From NCBI GenBank assembly GCA_964620345.1, contig CAZUHK010000050.1, positions 1 through 16,342 of the forward strand: DNA of 16,342 bases, in the 5' to 3' direction. The notes below the pieces were generated by a model, which was not told where the DNA came from, searched no databases, and saw only the letters and a program-made list of their open reading frames with translations. The position numbers and the translations under genes were made by a program. Each line of letters starts with the position of its first letter. Position 1 is the first letter of the stretch. Shown piece after piece: positions 1-7,250 of the stretch. Source of the DNA: CAZUHK01 sp964620345. GTDB taxonomy: Bacteria > Planctomycetota > Phycisphaerae > Phycisphaerales > Zrk34.

Positions 1-215
1 TGCGGCGGCGCGGCGGGCCCGGGGGTGGGGCGGACAGCGACGGGTTGGCGCGCGGTTGGCGGGCGTGTGCGGAACCCGGTCTTTGCTCGCGGCTCCTCTT
101 TCGCCAGGGGCTACAGAGGACGCGCTCGCTCGGGGCCGGGCTTGGGGGGCGGTGTGTGGCGTTGGGGGGAATGTGGTAGACTCACCCGCCCCACCGAAGG
201 ATTGGAGCCGACACG
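1..215. other. non-coding or gene-end sequence, nothing recognised
   Basis: This G-rich stretch has open frames on both strands, but their translations are Arg/Gly/Pro/Ala-rich and resemble no protein I know, so they look like GC-driven chance frames. It may hold the tail of a gene outside the window. I looked for a cobalamin riboswitch ahead of the metal permease and did not see its conserved GCCACTG box. Confidence 0.4.
174..182 (+). promoter_or_regulatory. candidate extended -10 promoter for the permease operon
   Basis: TG (174-175), one base, then TAGACT (177-182) matches an extended -10 box, with 4 of 6 bases as in TATAAT. No convincing -35 hexamer lies 16-18 bases upstream, as is allowed for extended -10 promoters. 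Transcription would start near 189, about 27 bases before the ATG at 216. Confidence 0.35.
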
Positions 216-374
216 ATGGCATTGCTTCTTGCCCATGCCGGGCATGGTCATACCGAGGGCAACTCGCTGGTGCACTGGCTGATCGAGCCGGCGCATCTGC
301 CGTTCACGCTGGCCGCGGCCGCGGTGGTTGTGGGCGTGGCGTTCTGGGCCGTTCGCCGGCGCCGCGAGGCCTGA
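216..374 (+). CDS. 52-residue His-rich single-span membrane protein
   Basis: This short gene encodes 52 residues. The N-terminus is MALLLAHAGHGHTE, with four histidines among residues 7-12. A hydrophobic stretch at about residues 29-46 follows, ending in the basic tail RRRREA, which predicts one membrane span with a cytoplasmic C-terminus. A GGAG ribosome-binding site (204-207) lies 8 bases before the ATG. The gene ends 27 bases before the HupE/UreJ-type permease gene, which itself begins with a similar LLGHAGH motif, so the two are probably co-transcribed. I infer a metal-handling role as partner of the permease, perhaps binding Ni or Co with its histidines. That is not shown by homology, and the function is otherwise unknown. 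Confidence 0.7.
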   Translation: MALLLAHAGHGHTEGNSLVHWLIEPAHLPFTLAAAAVVVGVAFWAVRRRREA

Positions 375-401
375 TCGCTCGAACGTTTCAAGGGGAACTT
401 T

Positions 402-944
402 ATGCTCGCTCTGCTTGGGCACGCGGGACACGATGTCCACTCGTTCGGCGTGGGGTTCATGCACCCGCTGGGCGGCCTGGATCACCTGCTGGCGATGGTG
501 ACGGTGGGCCTGCTGTCGGCGCGGATGTCGCCGCGGCACATGTGGTCGTTGCCTGTGGCGTTCGTGCTGTTCATGTTCGGCGGCGGGATGCTCGGTCTGG
601 TCTGGGGCTCGGACGGCGTGACCGCGATCGAGTGGGGCATCAGCGGCTCGGTCATGCTCTTTGGCCTGCTGGCGGCGCTGCTGCCCAAGGTGAACGTGTA
701 TGTGGGCAACGCGATCGTCGCGGTGTTCGCGGTCTGCCACGGCCACGCGCACGTGGCCGAGATGGGCGACGCCAACGCATGGGGCTACTTCGCCGGCATG
801 CTGCTGGCGACCGCGGGGCTGCATCTGGGCGGCCTGATCGCGGGCCTGGGCCTCAAGCGGCTGGTCGGTGAATGGACGATTCGCCTGGCCGGCGGTGCGG
901 TGGCCGCGGGGTTTGTGCTGGTGCTGGCTGGCGTGGTCGGCTGA
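402..944 (+). CDS. HupE/UreJ family nickel/cobalt permease-like protein
   Basis: The 180-residue product carries the HupE/UreJ signature: HPLGGLDHLLAM at residues 21-32 (His21, Asp27 and His28 are the expected metal-site residues) and a second His-rich motif, CHGHAH, at 112-117. About six hydrophobic segments (roughly 28-41, 47-68, 79-95, 100-115, 128-150, 160-179) fit the family, whose members are inner-membrane transporters linked to nickel or cobalt uptake. A ribosome-binding site AGGGG (391-395) lies 6 bases before the ATG. Family members usually start with a cleavable signal peptide. Here only about six residues precede the HAGH motif, so the first segment looks shortened. The substrate, Ni or Co, cannot be told from sequence. 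Confidence 0.85.
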   Translation: MLALLGHAGHDVHSFGVGFMHPLGGLDHLLAMVTVGLLSARMSPRHMWSLPVAFVLFMFGGGMLGLVWGSDGVTAIEWGISGSVMLFGLLAALLPKVNVYVGNAIVAVFAVCHGHAHVAEMGDANAWGYFAGMLLATAGLHLGGLIAGLGLKRLVGEWTIRLAGGAVAAGFVLVLAGVVG

Positions 945-1058
945 ACGTCAGCACGCATTACGCCGATCAATCGAAAACGCCTCGGTGACCCGTTTTGGTG
1001 GTGGTCCATGCCAGCGCGAATCTTCGGGCGAGTCGGCTACCGTGATGATCGCGCCTGC

Positions 1059-1080
1059 CGCTTGCGGCTTCGCGCAAGCG
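1059..1080 (+). terminator. stem-loop, candidate terminator of the permease operon
   Basis: CGCTTGCG (1059-1066) and CGCAAGCG (1073-1080) form a perfect 8-bp stem around the loop GCTTCG. On the plus strand it is followed by TGCGTTTC, only a weak T-tract. It lies between the convergent permease gene and serS, so it could serve either transcript, but the T bases favour the plus strand. Confidence 0.45.
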
Positions 1081-1130
1081 TGCGTTTCATGCGGACGGTC
1101 CGCCAATCACCCGAGGCGCCGCGAGCGGTT

Positions 1131-2507
1131 CTAACCGCGAATCATGTCCTGGCCGTTCATGTACGGCCGCAGCTTGTGCGGCACGATGATGCGGCCTTTG
1201 TCATCCTGATACATCTCGACGATCGGGATGAGGATGCGCGGGCTGGCCGCGACGGTGTTGTTCAGCGAGTGGGCGATCACGTTCTTGCGCGTCTGCGGGT
1301 CTTTGTAGCGGATGTTCAGCCGGCGGCACTGGTAGTCGTACAGCCGGCTGGCCGAGTGCGTCTCGCCCCAGTCGCCCTGGCGATCGGCGCCGCGCGAAGG
1401 CATCCAGCATTCGATGTCGATCATGTCCGCGTTCTTCGGACCGAGATCACCGGTGCAGCATTGCAGCAACCGGTAGGGGAGCTCCAGCGCCTGCAGCAGT
1501 TCCTCCACGATCCTGATCATCTTCTGATGCCACTCGCGGCTCTCCGCCTCGTCCGCGCGGCAGATCACCACCTGCTCCACCTTCTCGAACTGGTGGATGC
1601 GGTACAGCCCCGCGGTGTCCTTGCCCGCGGCCCCGGCCTCGCGCCGGTAGCACGGGCTGAGCGTGGTGTAGCAGCGGGGCAGCGACTGGGCGTCGAGAAT
1701 CTCGTCGGCGTGGTAGCCCATCAGCGCCACCTCGCCGGTGCCCGCCATCGCCTGCCCGTAGCCCTCGCCGGTCGGGTTGGCGATGTCGTAGACCTGGTCG
1801 CGGCCGTGCGGGAAGAAGCCGGTGCCCATCATCATCTCGTCGCGCACCAGCGACGCGGCGCTTAAGGGCGTGAAGCCGTGGTCGTTGACCATGAAGTCGA
1901 ACGCGTAGCGCAGGATCGCCTGGTGCAGGCGAAAGCCATCGCCGATGAGCACGTAGCTGCGGGTGCCGCTGATCTTCGTGCCCCGCTCGAAATCCACCAT
2001 GCCCAGCGCCTGCATCAGCGTCGCGTGATCTTTGGCCGCGAAGCCGCGGTTGACCTCGAAGGGCTTGCTCACGTCGTAGCTGTCGGGCGACCAGGTGCGA
2101 AGCTCGACATTGTCATCGGCGTTGCGGCCGACGGGCACGTCCGGGTCGGCCGGCTGGGGGATGTCCAGCAGCAGCGCATCGCGCGTGGTTTGCAGCGGGC
2201 GGATCTGTTCTTCGAGCGCGGCCTCTTCCTGCTTGATCTGGCTGGGCCGCTCTTGCAGTTGCTGCATCCGGGCCTGAAGGTTGGCCTTCTCATCGCCTTG
2301 GGCGTTTTTGAGCCGGCCGGCCATCTGCCCGATTTCCTTGCCGATGCGGTTCTTCTCCGCGGTCAGCTCCTGCTGCCTGGTGGACAGCGCGCGGAGCTGC
2401 TGGTCGGCCTCGAGCAGTTGATCGACCAGGGCCGGGTCGAGGTTCTTGTGGGCCGCGCCGGTGCGGTACTTGTCGGGGTGGTCGCGCAGGTCGCGGATAT
2501 CGATCAT
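1131..2507 (-). CDS. serS: serine-tRNA ligase
   Basis: The 458-residue product charges tRNA-Ser with serine in the cytoplasm. Residues 1-115 form the N-terminal coiled-coil arm that contacts the tRNA long variable arm. The class II synthetase core follows: a motif 1 region near 180-215, TGTGEV at 255-260 with the serine-site TxE, motif 2 as SPCYRREAGAAGKDT (284-298), and a motif 3 region as NNTVAASPRILIP (416-428). The start ATG at 2507 was chosen because the MIDIRDLRDHPDKY opening is typical of the family. A GGAG site (2517-2520) lies 9 bases upstream, and the longer open frame is only a shadow of the ferritin gene. The protein is somewhat longer than the usual 425-430 residues. Its motif 3 and serine-site loop differ from the common bacterial pattern (see findings). 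It lies 70 bases downstream of ferritin and may share its transcript. Confidence 0.96.
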   Translation of the reverse strand: MIDIRDLRDHPDKYRTGAAHKNLDPALVDQLLEADQQLRALSTRQQELTAEKNRIGKEIGQMAGRLKNAQGDEKANLQARMQQLQERPSQIKQEEAALEEQIRPLQTTRDALLLDIPQPADPDVPVGRNADDNVELRTWSPDSYDVSKPFEVNRGFAAKDHATLMQALGMVDFERGTKISGTRSYVLIGDGFRLHQAILRYAFDFMVNDHGFTPLSAASLVRDEMMMGTGFFPHGRDQVYDIANPTGEGYGQAMAGTGEVALMGYHADEILDAQSLPRCYTTLSPCYRREAGAAGKDTAGLYRIHQFEKVEQVVICRADEAESREWHQKMIRIVEELLQALELPYRLLQCCTGDLGPKNADMIDIECWMPSRGADRQGDWGETHSASRLYDYQCRRLNIRYKDPQTRKNVIAHSLNNTVAASPRILIPIVEMYQDDKGRIIVPHKLRPYMNGQDMIRG

Positions 2508-2577
2508 GGCATCACGCTCCGTCGAAGAACGGGGCGTATGGTAGCGGATCGACGGTCGGCGACGAAGCGGCGGCGAT

Positions 2578-3075
2578 TCACTCGGGCATGCGCTGGCCGA
2601 ACTGCTGGTTGATCGTGAGCAGGGCCGAGCGATCGTCCCCGGCGTGTTCGAGCAGGCCGATCGCATCGTGCATGATCTTCTCCTCCTCGACCTGCTCGTC
2701 GATGAACCACTTGAGAAAGCTCTGCGTGGCGTAGTCGTTGAGCTCCATCGCGAGCTTGTAGAGGTCGTAGATCGACTGGGAGTTGGTTTGCTCGCTCTTG
2801 AGGGCCGTCTGGAAGGCCTGCATGACGCTATCGAACTGCGCCTTGGGTTTGGCCACGGCGGCGAGGTCGAGCTTGCCGCCGCGGTCCAGGAGGTAGGCGA
2901 CCACCTTGTCGGCGTGTTCGAGCTCTTCGGTGCGCTGGATGCGCATCCACGCGGCGAACCCGCTGAGGTTCTCCGACTCGAACCAGGCCGAGCACGCGAG
3001 GTAGTTGTAGGCCGCGGCGAGCTCCTGGTTGATCTGCTGGTTGAGCGCGGCTTCGATTTTCTTGTCAAGCTGCAT
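2578..3075 (-). CDS. ftnA: bacterial non-haem ferritin
   Basis: The 165-residue product is a four-helix ferritin that oxidises Fe(II) and stores iron in a 24-subunit cytoplasmic shell. Aligned by eye with E. coli FtnA with an offset of one residue, the ferroxidase ligands are present: Glu18, Glu51, His54, Glu95 and Gln128. So are the neighbouring Glu127, Glu131 and Tyr25. Length matches the family. The start at 3075 gives the usual MQLDKKIEAALNQQINQEL opening, with GGAG about 10 bases upstream. The longer frame reaching 3354 lacks homology and would run through the divergent promoter. The gene is transcribed away from the glycosyltransferase and is followed by serS after 70 bases. Confidence 0.95.
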   Translation of the reverse strand: MQLDKKIEAALNQQINQELAAAYNYLACSAWFESENLSGFAAWMRIQRTEELEHADKVVAYLLDRGGKLDLAAVAKPKAQFDSVMQAFQTALKSEQTNSQSIYDLYKLAMELNDYATQSFLKWFIDEQVEEEKIMHDAIGLLEHAGDDRSALLTINQQFGQRMPE

Positions 3076-3115
3076 GGCGATGGTCTCCGGTTTGTTGCGG
3101 ATGAGGACGCTTTTG

Positions 3116-3121
3116 ATTCTA
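3116..3121 (-). promoter_or_regulatory. candidate -10 box of the ferritin gene
   Basis: On the minus strand TAGAAT (3121 to 3116) matches TATAAT at 5 of 6 positions and would start RNA near 3109, about 33 bases before the ferritin ATG. The -35 region is poor. No clear Fur-box-like palindrome was seen beside it. Confidence 0.4.
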
Positions 3122-3169
3122 CGCGCCCCACCGATCTGATGCGCATCCGGTGTGTGGCGGCGTAAGCCG

Positions 3170-3175
3170 TATAAT
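3170..3175 (+). promoter_or_regulatory. consensus -10 box TATAAT for the GT4/GH130 operon
   Basis: A perfect TATAAT lies at 3170-3175. Transcription would start near 3182, giving a 5' untranslated region of about 27 bases before the ATG at 3209. The bases 17 upstream (CCGGTG) are not a recognisable -35 element, so an activator or a weak -35 is possible. It is divergent from the ferritin promoter about 50 bases away. Confidence 0.55.
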
Positions 3176-3208
3176 GGTACGAACGCAACCCGACAGGACC
3201 GCAAGCTC

Positions 3209-5551
3209 ATGCGACCCACCGACCCCGACACCGCCACGATCCAGACCCTTTCGATGGTCGGCACGTACCTGCCGCGGCAGTGTGGCATCGCCACGTTCAG
3301 CAACGACCTGCGCGACGCGATCGCCGCCGAGATCGGCCACGGCAATGCTCGCATCGTCGCGCTCGACGACCAGCCCGGCGGTTACCCGTATCCCGATGAG
3401 GTCTGCTTCCAGATCGCCCAGCAAGACCGGCCGGCCTACCGCACCGCGGCGGAGCTGCTGAACATCAACCAGTCCGACGTGGCGGTGATTCAGCACGAGT
3501 ACGGCATCTACGGCGGGCAGGACGGCAGCTACGTGATCGAGCTGATGCGTCGGCTGCGCATGCCGATCATGACCGTGCTGCACACCGTGCTGACCGATCC
3601 GACCAAGGGCCAGCGCGCCGCGATGCGCGAGATCGTGCAGATGTCCGACCGCCTGGTGGTGATGAGCCACGTCGCGGAGAACATTCTCAAGGACGTGTTC
3701 AACGCCCCCGAGGGCAAGGTCCGCTACATCCCCCACGGCATTCCCGACGTGCCGTTCGTCGACCCGCACTTTCACAAGGACCGCTTCGGCGCCGAGGGCA
3801 AGACGGTGCTGCTGACGTTCGGGCTGCTGTCGCCGGGCAAGGGCATCGAGACGGCGATCAAGGCCATGCCGAAGATCGTCGAGAAGCATCCGGATGTGGT
3901 GTACCTGATCCTGGGCGCGACGCACCCGCACGTGCTCAAGCGCGAGGGCAACGCCTACCGCGACTCGCTCGAACGCCTGGTCGACGAGCTGGGCATGCGC
4001 GAGCACGTGGCGTTTCACAACCGCTTCGTGTCGATGGATGAGTTGACCGGCTACATCGGCTCGGCGGATGTGTACGTGCTGCCGTACCCGAACACGGCGC
4101 AGGTGGTCAGCGGGACGCTTGCGTACGCCGCGGGCGCGGGCAAGGCGATCGTCTCCACGCCGATCTGGCACGCCCGGGAGTTGCTGGCCGACGGCCGGGG
4201 CCTGCTGTTCGAGCCGGGCGATTCGGACGCATTGGCCGACGCGGTCAACCAGTTGCTCGACAACGAGACCCAGCGGCACACGATGCGCAAGCGTGCCTAC
4301 CTGCACTGCCGGGACTGGACCTGGAAAAACGTCGCCCGCCGCTACATCGACACGGCCGGGGAGATTCTTCGCGAGCGGATCAAGTCGCCCAAGCCGGTGC
4401 GCTCGTTCGCGACCGACGTCAAGACGCCCGGCCTGCCGCAGATCAAGCTCGATCACCTTCGCCGCATGACCGACCGCACGGGCATGTACCAGCACGCGAT
4501 CTACGCCCTGCCCGATCGCTTCCACGGCTACTGCACGGATGACAACGCCCGCGCGCTGGTCGCGGCGCTGATGTACCATGATTTGTACAAGGACGACTCG
4601 GTGCTGGAGCTGGCCGACACCTACATGTCGTTCATCCACTACGCCTACAACGCCGAAGCCGGGCGGTTCCGCAATTTCATGGGCTTTGATCGGCGGTGGC
4701 TGGAAGAAGTCGGCTCGCACGATTCGCACGGGCGGACCGTCTGGGCCCTGGGCTACGCCGCGGCGATGGCGCCCAATCAATCGACGCTGAGCTTCGCCAC
4801 CAGCATGTTCAATCAGGCCGTGCAGGGCATCGAGGCGTTCACCAGCCCGCGGAGCTGGACGTACTCGCTGATCGGCCTGCACGCCTACCTGAGGAAGTTC
4901 GGCGGTGACACCCACGCCCGCCGATGCCGCAACGAGCTGGCCGAAAAGCTGTTCAAGCTGTTCCAGGACAATGCGACCGAGGACTGGCCCTGGATGGAGG
5001 ACACCGTCACCTACGCCAACGCGAAGTTGCCGCACGCGCTGATCCTCGCCGGCCAGTGGATTCCCCGCCAGGACATGCTCGATCAGGGCCTGCGGACGCT
5101 CGAATGGCTTTGCGACCTTCAGATCGGCAAGGACAGGATGATCTCGCTGATCGGCAACCAGGGCTGGCTGACGCGCGACGGGCACCGCGCGCGGTTCGAT
5201 CAGCAGCCGATCGAGGCGTTCGCGATGATCGAGGCCTGCGCCGAGGCGTACCGCAGCACGCAGGATCGGGTCTGGGTCGAGCGGGCGCGCGACGTGCTCC
5301 GCTGGTTCACCGGCAACAACGACACGCGCTCGGTGCTGTACGATTACGAGACCGGCGGCTGCCGCGACGGCCTGCACGCGGACGGCCCCAACCTCAATCA
5401 GGGCGCCGAGTCGACGCTGGCGTGGCTGATCTCGCTGATGAGCGTCGTGCAGCTCGAGCGGTACGAGGAGCTGGACGTGGCCGACGTGGACGAAGTGAAG
5501 CCCGACGCCGGGGCGGCCGATGACAGGACGGTTGCGTCGAGCCGCGGATGA
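3209..5551 (+). CDS. GT4-type glycosyltransferase fused to an alpha-helical glycosidase-like domain
   Basis: The 780-residue product has two parts. Residues about 14-395 are a GT-B glycosyltransferase of the GT4 type: YLPRQCGIATFSNDL (20-34) at the N-terminal nucleotide-sugar fold, FGLLSPGKGIETAIKAM (204-220), the donor-side SGTLAYAAGAGKAIVSTP (301-318) and GRGLLFEPGD (329-338). Residues about 410-750 are a second, helix-rich domain with aromatic/acidic motifs (DDNARALVAA, SHDSHGRTVWALGY, EDWPWMED, FDQQPIEAFAMIEAC) that resembles an (alpha/alpha) barrel glycosidase. No signal peptide or membrane span is visible, so it should be cytoplasmic. ATG 3209 was chosen because an AGGA site precedes it and the TATAAT promoter rules out the upstream GTG at 3152. 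A GH130 gene follows after 51 bases, so the substrate is probably a mannoside or a related glycan. Donor and acceptor are unknown. Confidence 0.85.
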   Translation: MRPTDPDTATIQTLSMVGTYLPRQCGIATFSNDLRDAIAAEIGHGNARIVALDDQPGGYPYPDEVCFQIAQQDRPAYRTAAELLNINQSDVAVIQHEYGIYGGQDGSYVIELMRRLRMPIMTVLHTVLTDPTKGQRAAMREIVQMSDRLVVMSHVAENILKDVFNAPEGKVRYIPHGIPDVPFVDPHFHKDRFGAEGKTVLLTFGLLSPGKGIETAIKAMPKIVEKHPDVVYLILGATHPHVLKREGNAYRDSLERLVDELGMREHVAFHNRFVSMDELTGYIGSADVYVLPYPNTAQVVSGTLAYAAGAGKAIVSTPIWHARELLADGRGLLFEPGDSDALADAVNQLLDNETQRHTMRKRAYLHCRDWTWKNVARRYIDTAGEILRERIKSPKPVRSFATDVKTPGLPQIKLDHLRRMTDRTGMYQHAIYALPDRFHGYCTDDNARALVAALMYHDLYKDDSVLELADTYMSFIHYAYNAEAGRFRNFMGFDRRWLEEVGSHDSHGRTVWALGYAAAMAPNQSTLSFATSMFNQAVQGIEAFTSPRSWTYSLIGLHAYLRKFGGDTHARRCRNELAEKLFKLFQDNATEDWPWMEDTVTYANAKLPHALILAGQWIPRQDMLDQGLRTLEWLCDLQIGKDRMISLIGNQGWLTRDGHRARFDQQPIEAFAMIEACAEAYRSTQDRVWVERARDVLRWFTGNNDTRSVLYDYETGGCRDGLHADGPNLNQGAESTLAWLISLMSVVQLERYEELDVADVDEVKPDAGAADDRTVASSRG

Positions 5552-5602
5552 GTTACGCTGCGCCCCGATGCGAGATTTTCCCGTGTTTTGCCGAGAGAAA
5601 CG

Positions 5603-7105
5603 ATGACCCATGCCACCAACGATTGCGACACGACGCAGGCGAGCGACCATCAGCCCGTCGCGGTGCGTCGCCTGCCGGTGCGGTTTGAGTCCGATGACTC
5701 GCGGGTGATCACCCTGCCGTTCGCGCTTTCGATGCAGCATCGGGCCGATCACCTATTCCAGCGGGTGGATGGGCTGAGCGACGCGCAGGTGATGCGCATG
5801 CTCGTGGAGGTTCGGCGAGATTATGCCCACCGCCACCGCAACCTGGAGCAAACGTTTGTCGAGCACTACTCGATGGCCGCGGCGATGCTCGGCCAGTGCG
5901 AGGCCTGGTCACCCGACCGCCGCCTGCTCGCCGGGGCCTACCTCACGATGGAGTACGCCATCGAGGCCGCGGCGTTGTTCAACCCGTCGATCGCGGCGCA
6001 CCACGATCAGTCGGACGTGCCCGAGGGGGGCGTGCGGTTCCTCATGTCGCTGCGGGCCACCGGCGAGGGCCACGTGTCCAGCATCGTCTTCCGCACCGGC
6101 ATCCTCGGCGCCAACGACCACGTCGAGATCGATCCGCCGGCCCGGCACATCCACCGATCGCGCATGGCGCCGGACAAGCATTACGACACCCTGCTGTTCC
6201 GCCGAAAGCTCCAGGAGATGAACGTCCAGAACGAGGCGATCGACTGCGTGCTCACCGCCCTGCCGCAGCGCTTCACCCTCGCCCAACTCCAGGACGCCGT
6301 GCACAACACCGTCGATCTCTGGCAGCAGTACGAGCACGGCTCGGACGCGATCAACGCCATGCTCTGGCTGGCCCGATCCAACTACCATATCGACCTCGAC
6401 CCCCGGGCCGACATCTCCGAGCTGGTCATCTTCCCCATGTGTGAGTCCGAGGCGCGCGGCATCGAAGACCTGCGGATGGTGCAGTTCACCGACGACGACG
6501 GCTCGACCACGCTCCGCGGCACCTACACCGCTTACGACGGCCAGCACATCCTGCCGATGATGCTCGAGGCCGACGGCTCGGGCCGCATCGAGTTCCACTC
6601 GCTCAACGGCGCGGTGGCGATGAACAAAAACCACGCCCTGTTCCCCCGCAAGGTCGGCGGGCACTACGTCATGTGCTGCCGGATCGACGGCGAAAACCTC
6701 TACATCGCCTACTCCGATTACCTGCACTTCTGGGAATCGGCCGAGGTGCTCTGTGCCCCGGCCCAACCGTGGGAGCTGATGCAACTGGGCAACTGCGGCT
6801 CGCCCATCGAAACCCCCGAGGGCTGGCTGCTGCTGACCCACGGCGTGGGGCCGATGCGCGAGTACGCCATCGGCGCGATGCTGCTGGACCTCGAAGACCC
6901 GACCCGAGTCATCGGCACGCTCGACCAGCCGCTGCTGCGCCCCTGCGAGGACGAGCGAGAGGGCTACGTGCCCAACGTCGTCTACACCTGCGGCGCGATG
7001 ATCCATGGGGATCGGCTCTACATGCCCTACGCCGTGGCCGACAAAGCCACCGGCATGGCCGTGATGCAGATGGACGAACTGCTCAACCGCCTGCTGGGCA
7101 CGTAA
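5603..7105 (+). CDS. GH130 family glycoside phosphorylase or mannosidase
   Basis: The 500-residue product carries GH130 five-bladed propeller motifs in its C-terminal two thirds: GIEDLR (286-291, whose Asp289 is the likely proton donor), KNHALFP (342-348), SD at 371-372, GNCGSPIETPEGWLLLTHGV (396-415), LLDLEDP (427-433) and GYVPNVVYTCG (454-464). GH130 enzymes phosphorolyse or hydrolyse beta-mannosides, including beta-1,4-mannosyl-glucose and beta-1,2-mannans. Before this lies a roughly 270-residue N-terminal region with the motif RFLMSLRATGEGHVSSIVFRTG (145-166), as in the long GH130 forms. No signal peptide is visible. The ATG at 5603 has only a weak GAGA site, and an alternative TTG lies at 5588. 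It follows the glycosyltransferase by 51 bases, suggesting one transcript and one pathway. Whether it is a phosphorylase or a hydrolase cannot be settled by eye. Confidence 0.9.
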   Translation: MTHATNDCDTTQASDHQPVAVRRLPVRFESDDSRVITLPFALSMQHRADHLFQRVDGLSDAQVMRMLVEVRRDYAHRHRNLEQTFVEHYSMAAAMLGQCEAWSPDRRLLAGAYLTMEYAIEAAALFNPSIAAHHDQSDVPEGGVRFLMSLRATGEGHVSSIVFRTGILGANDHVEIDPPARHIHRSRMAPDKHYDTLLFRRKLQEMNVQNEAIDCVLTALPQRFTLAQLQDAVHNTVDLWQQYEHGSDAINAMLWLARSNYHIDLDPRADISELVIFPMCESEARGIEDLRMVQFTDDDGSTTLRGTYTAYDGQHILPMMLEADGSGRIEFHSLNGAVAMNKNHALFPRKVGGHYVMCCRIDGENLYIAYSDYLHFWESAEVLCAPAQPWELMQLGNCGSPIETPEGWLLLTHGVGPMREYAIGAMLLDLEDPTRVIGTLDQPLLRPCEDEREGYVPNVVYTCGAMIHGDRLYMPYAVADKATGMAVMQMDELLNRLLGT

Positions 7106-7158
7106 CATCGCACGCAAACGGCCCGGGCGGCATCGAAGCGAGGTGGACGCGGATTCAG

Positions 7159-7174
7159 ACGCCCGGCGGGGCGT
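7159..7174. other. short hairpin after the GH130 gene
   Basis: ACGCCC (7159-7164) and GGGCGT (7169-7174) pair perfectly around the loop GGCG. No T-tract follows, so it is at best a weak terminator of the GT4/GH130 operon. It also covers where the -35 element of the next gene would lie. Confidence 0.3.
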
Positions 7175-7185
7175 TCGGCGGCTGG

Positions 7186-7209
7186 CCGGGAATTTGCTAC
7201 AATTCCCGG
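7186..7209. promoter_or_regulatory. perfect 9-bp inverted repeat overlapping the aldolase -10 box
   Basis: The arms CCGGGAATT (7186-7194) and AATTCCCGG (7201-7209) are perfectly complementary and separated by the 6 bases TGCTAC. The extended -10 element of the downstream aldolase lies inside: TG (7195-7196), C, then TACAAT (7198-7203). RNA would start near 7210. The symmetry and position fit a repressor operator, which is an inference. As an RNA hairpin it lacks a T-tract. Confidence 0.5.
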
Positions 7210-7250
7210 ACTGACCACACCCCCTAGATTTTAAGGATCGGAGACCTGAC

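Noticed and set aside
56..871. Long Arg/Gly/Ala-rich open frame overlapping the small protein and the permease
   Set aside because: It overlaps the two better-supported genes in another frame, and its translation has the low-complexity look of a GC-driven shadow.
2508..3188. N-terminal extension of serS to 685 residues
   Set aside because: The added part is Ser/Arg/Thr-rich, lies over the ferritin gene in another frame, and the true start has its own GGAG site.
3119..5752. 877-codon open frame on the minus strand opposite the glycosyltransferase
   Set aside because: The His/Arg/Val-rich translation has no family motif. The plus frame has clear GT4 motifs, a ribosome-binding site and a promoter.
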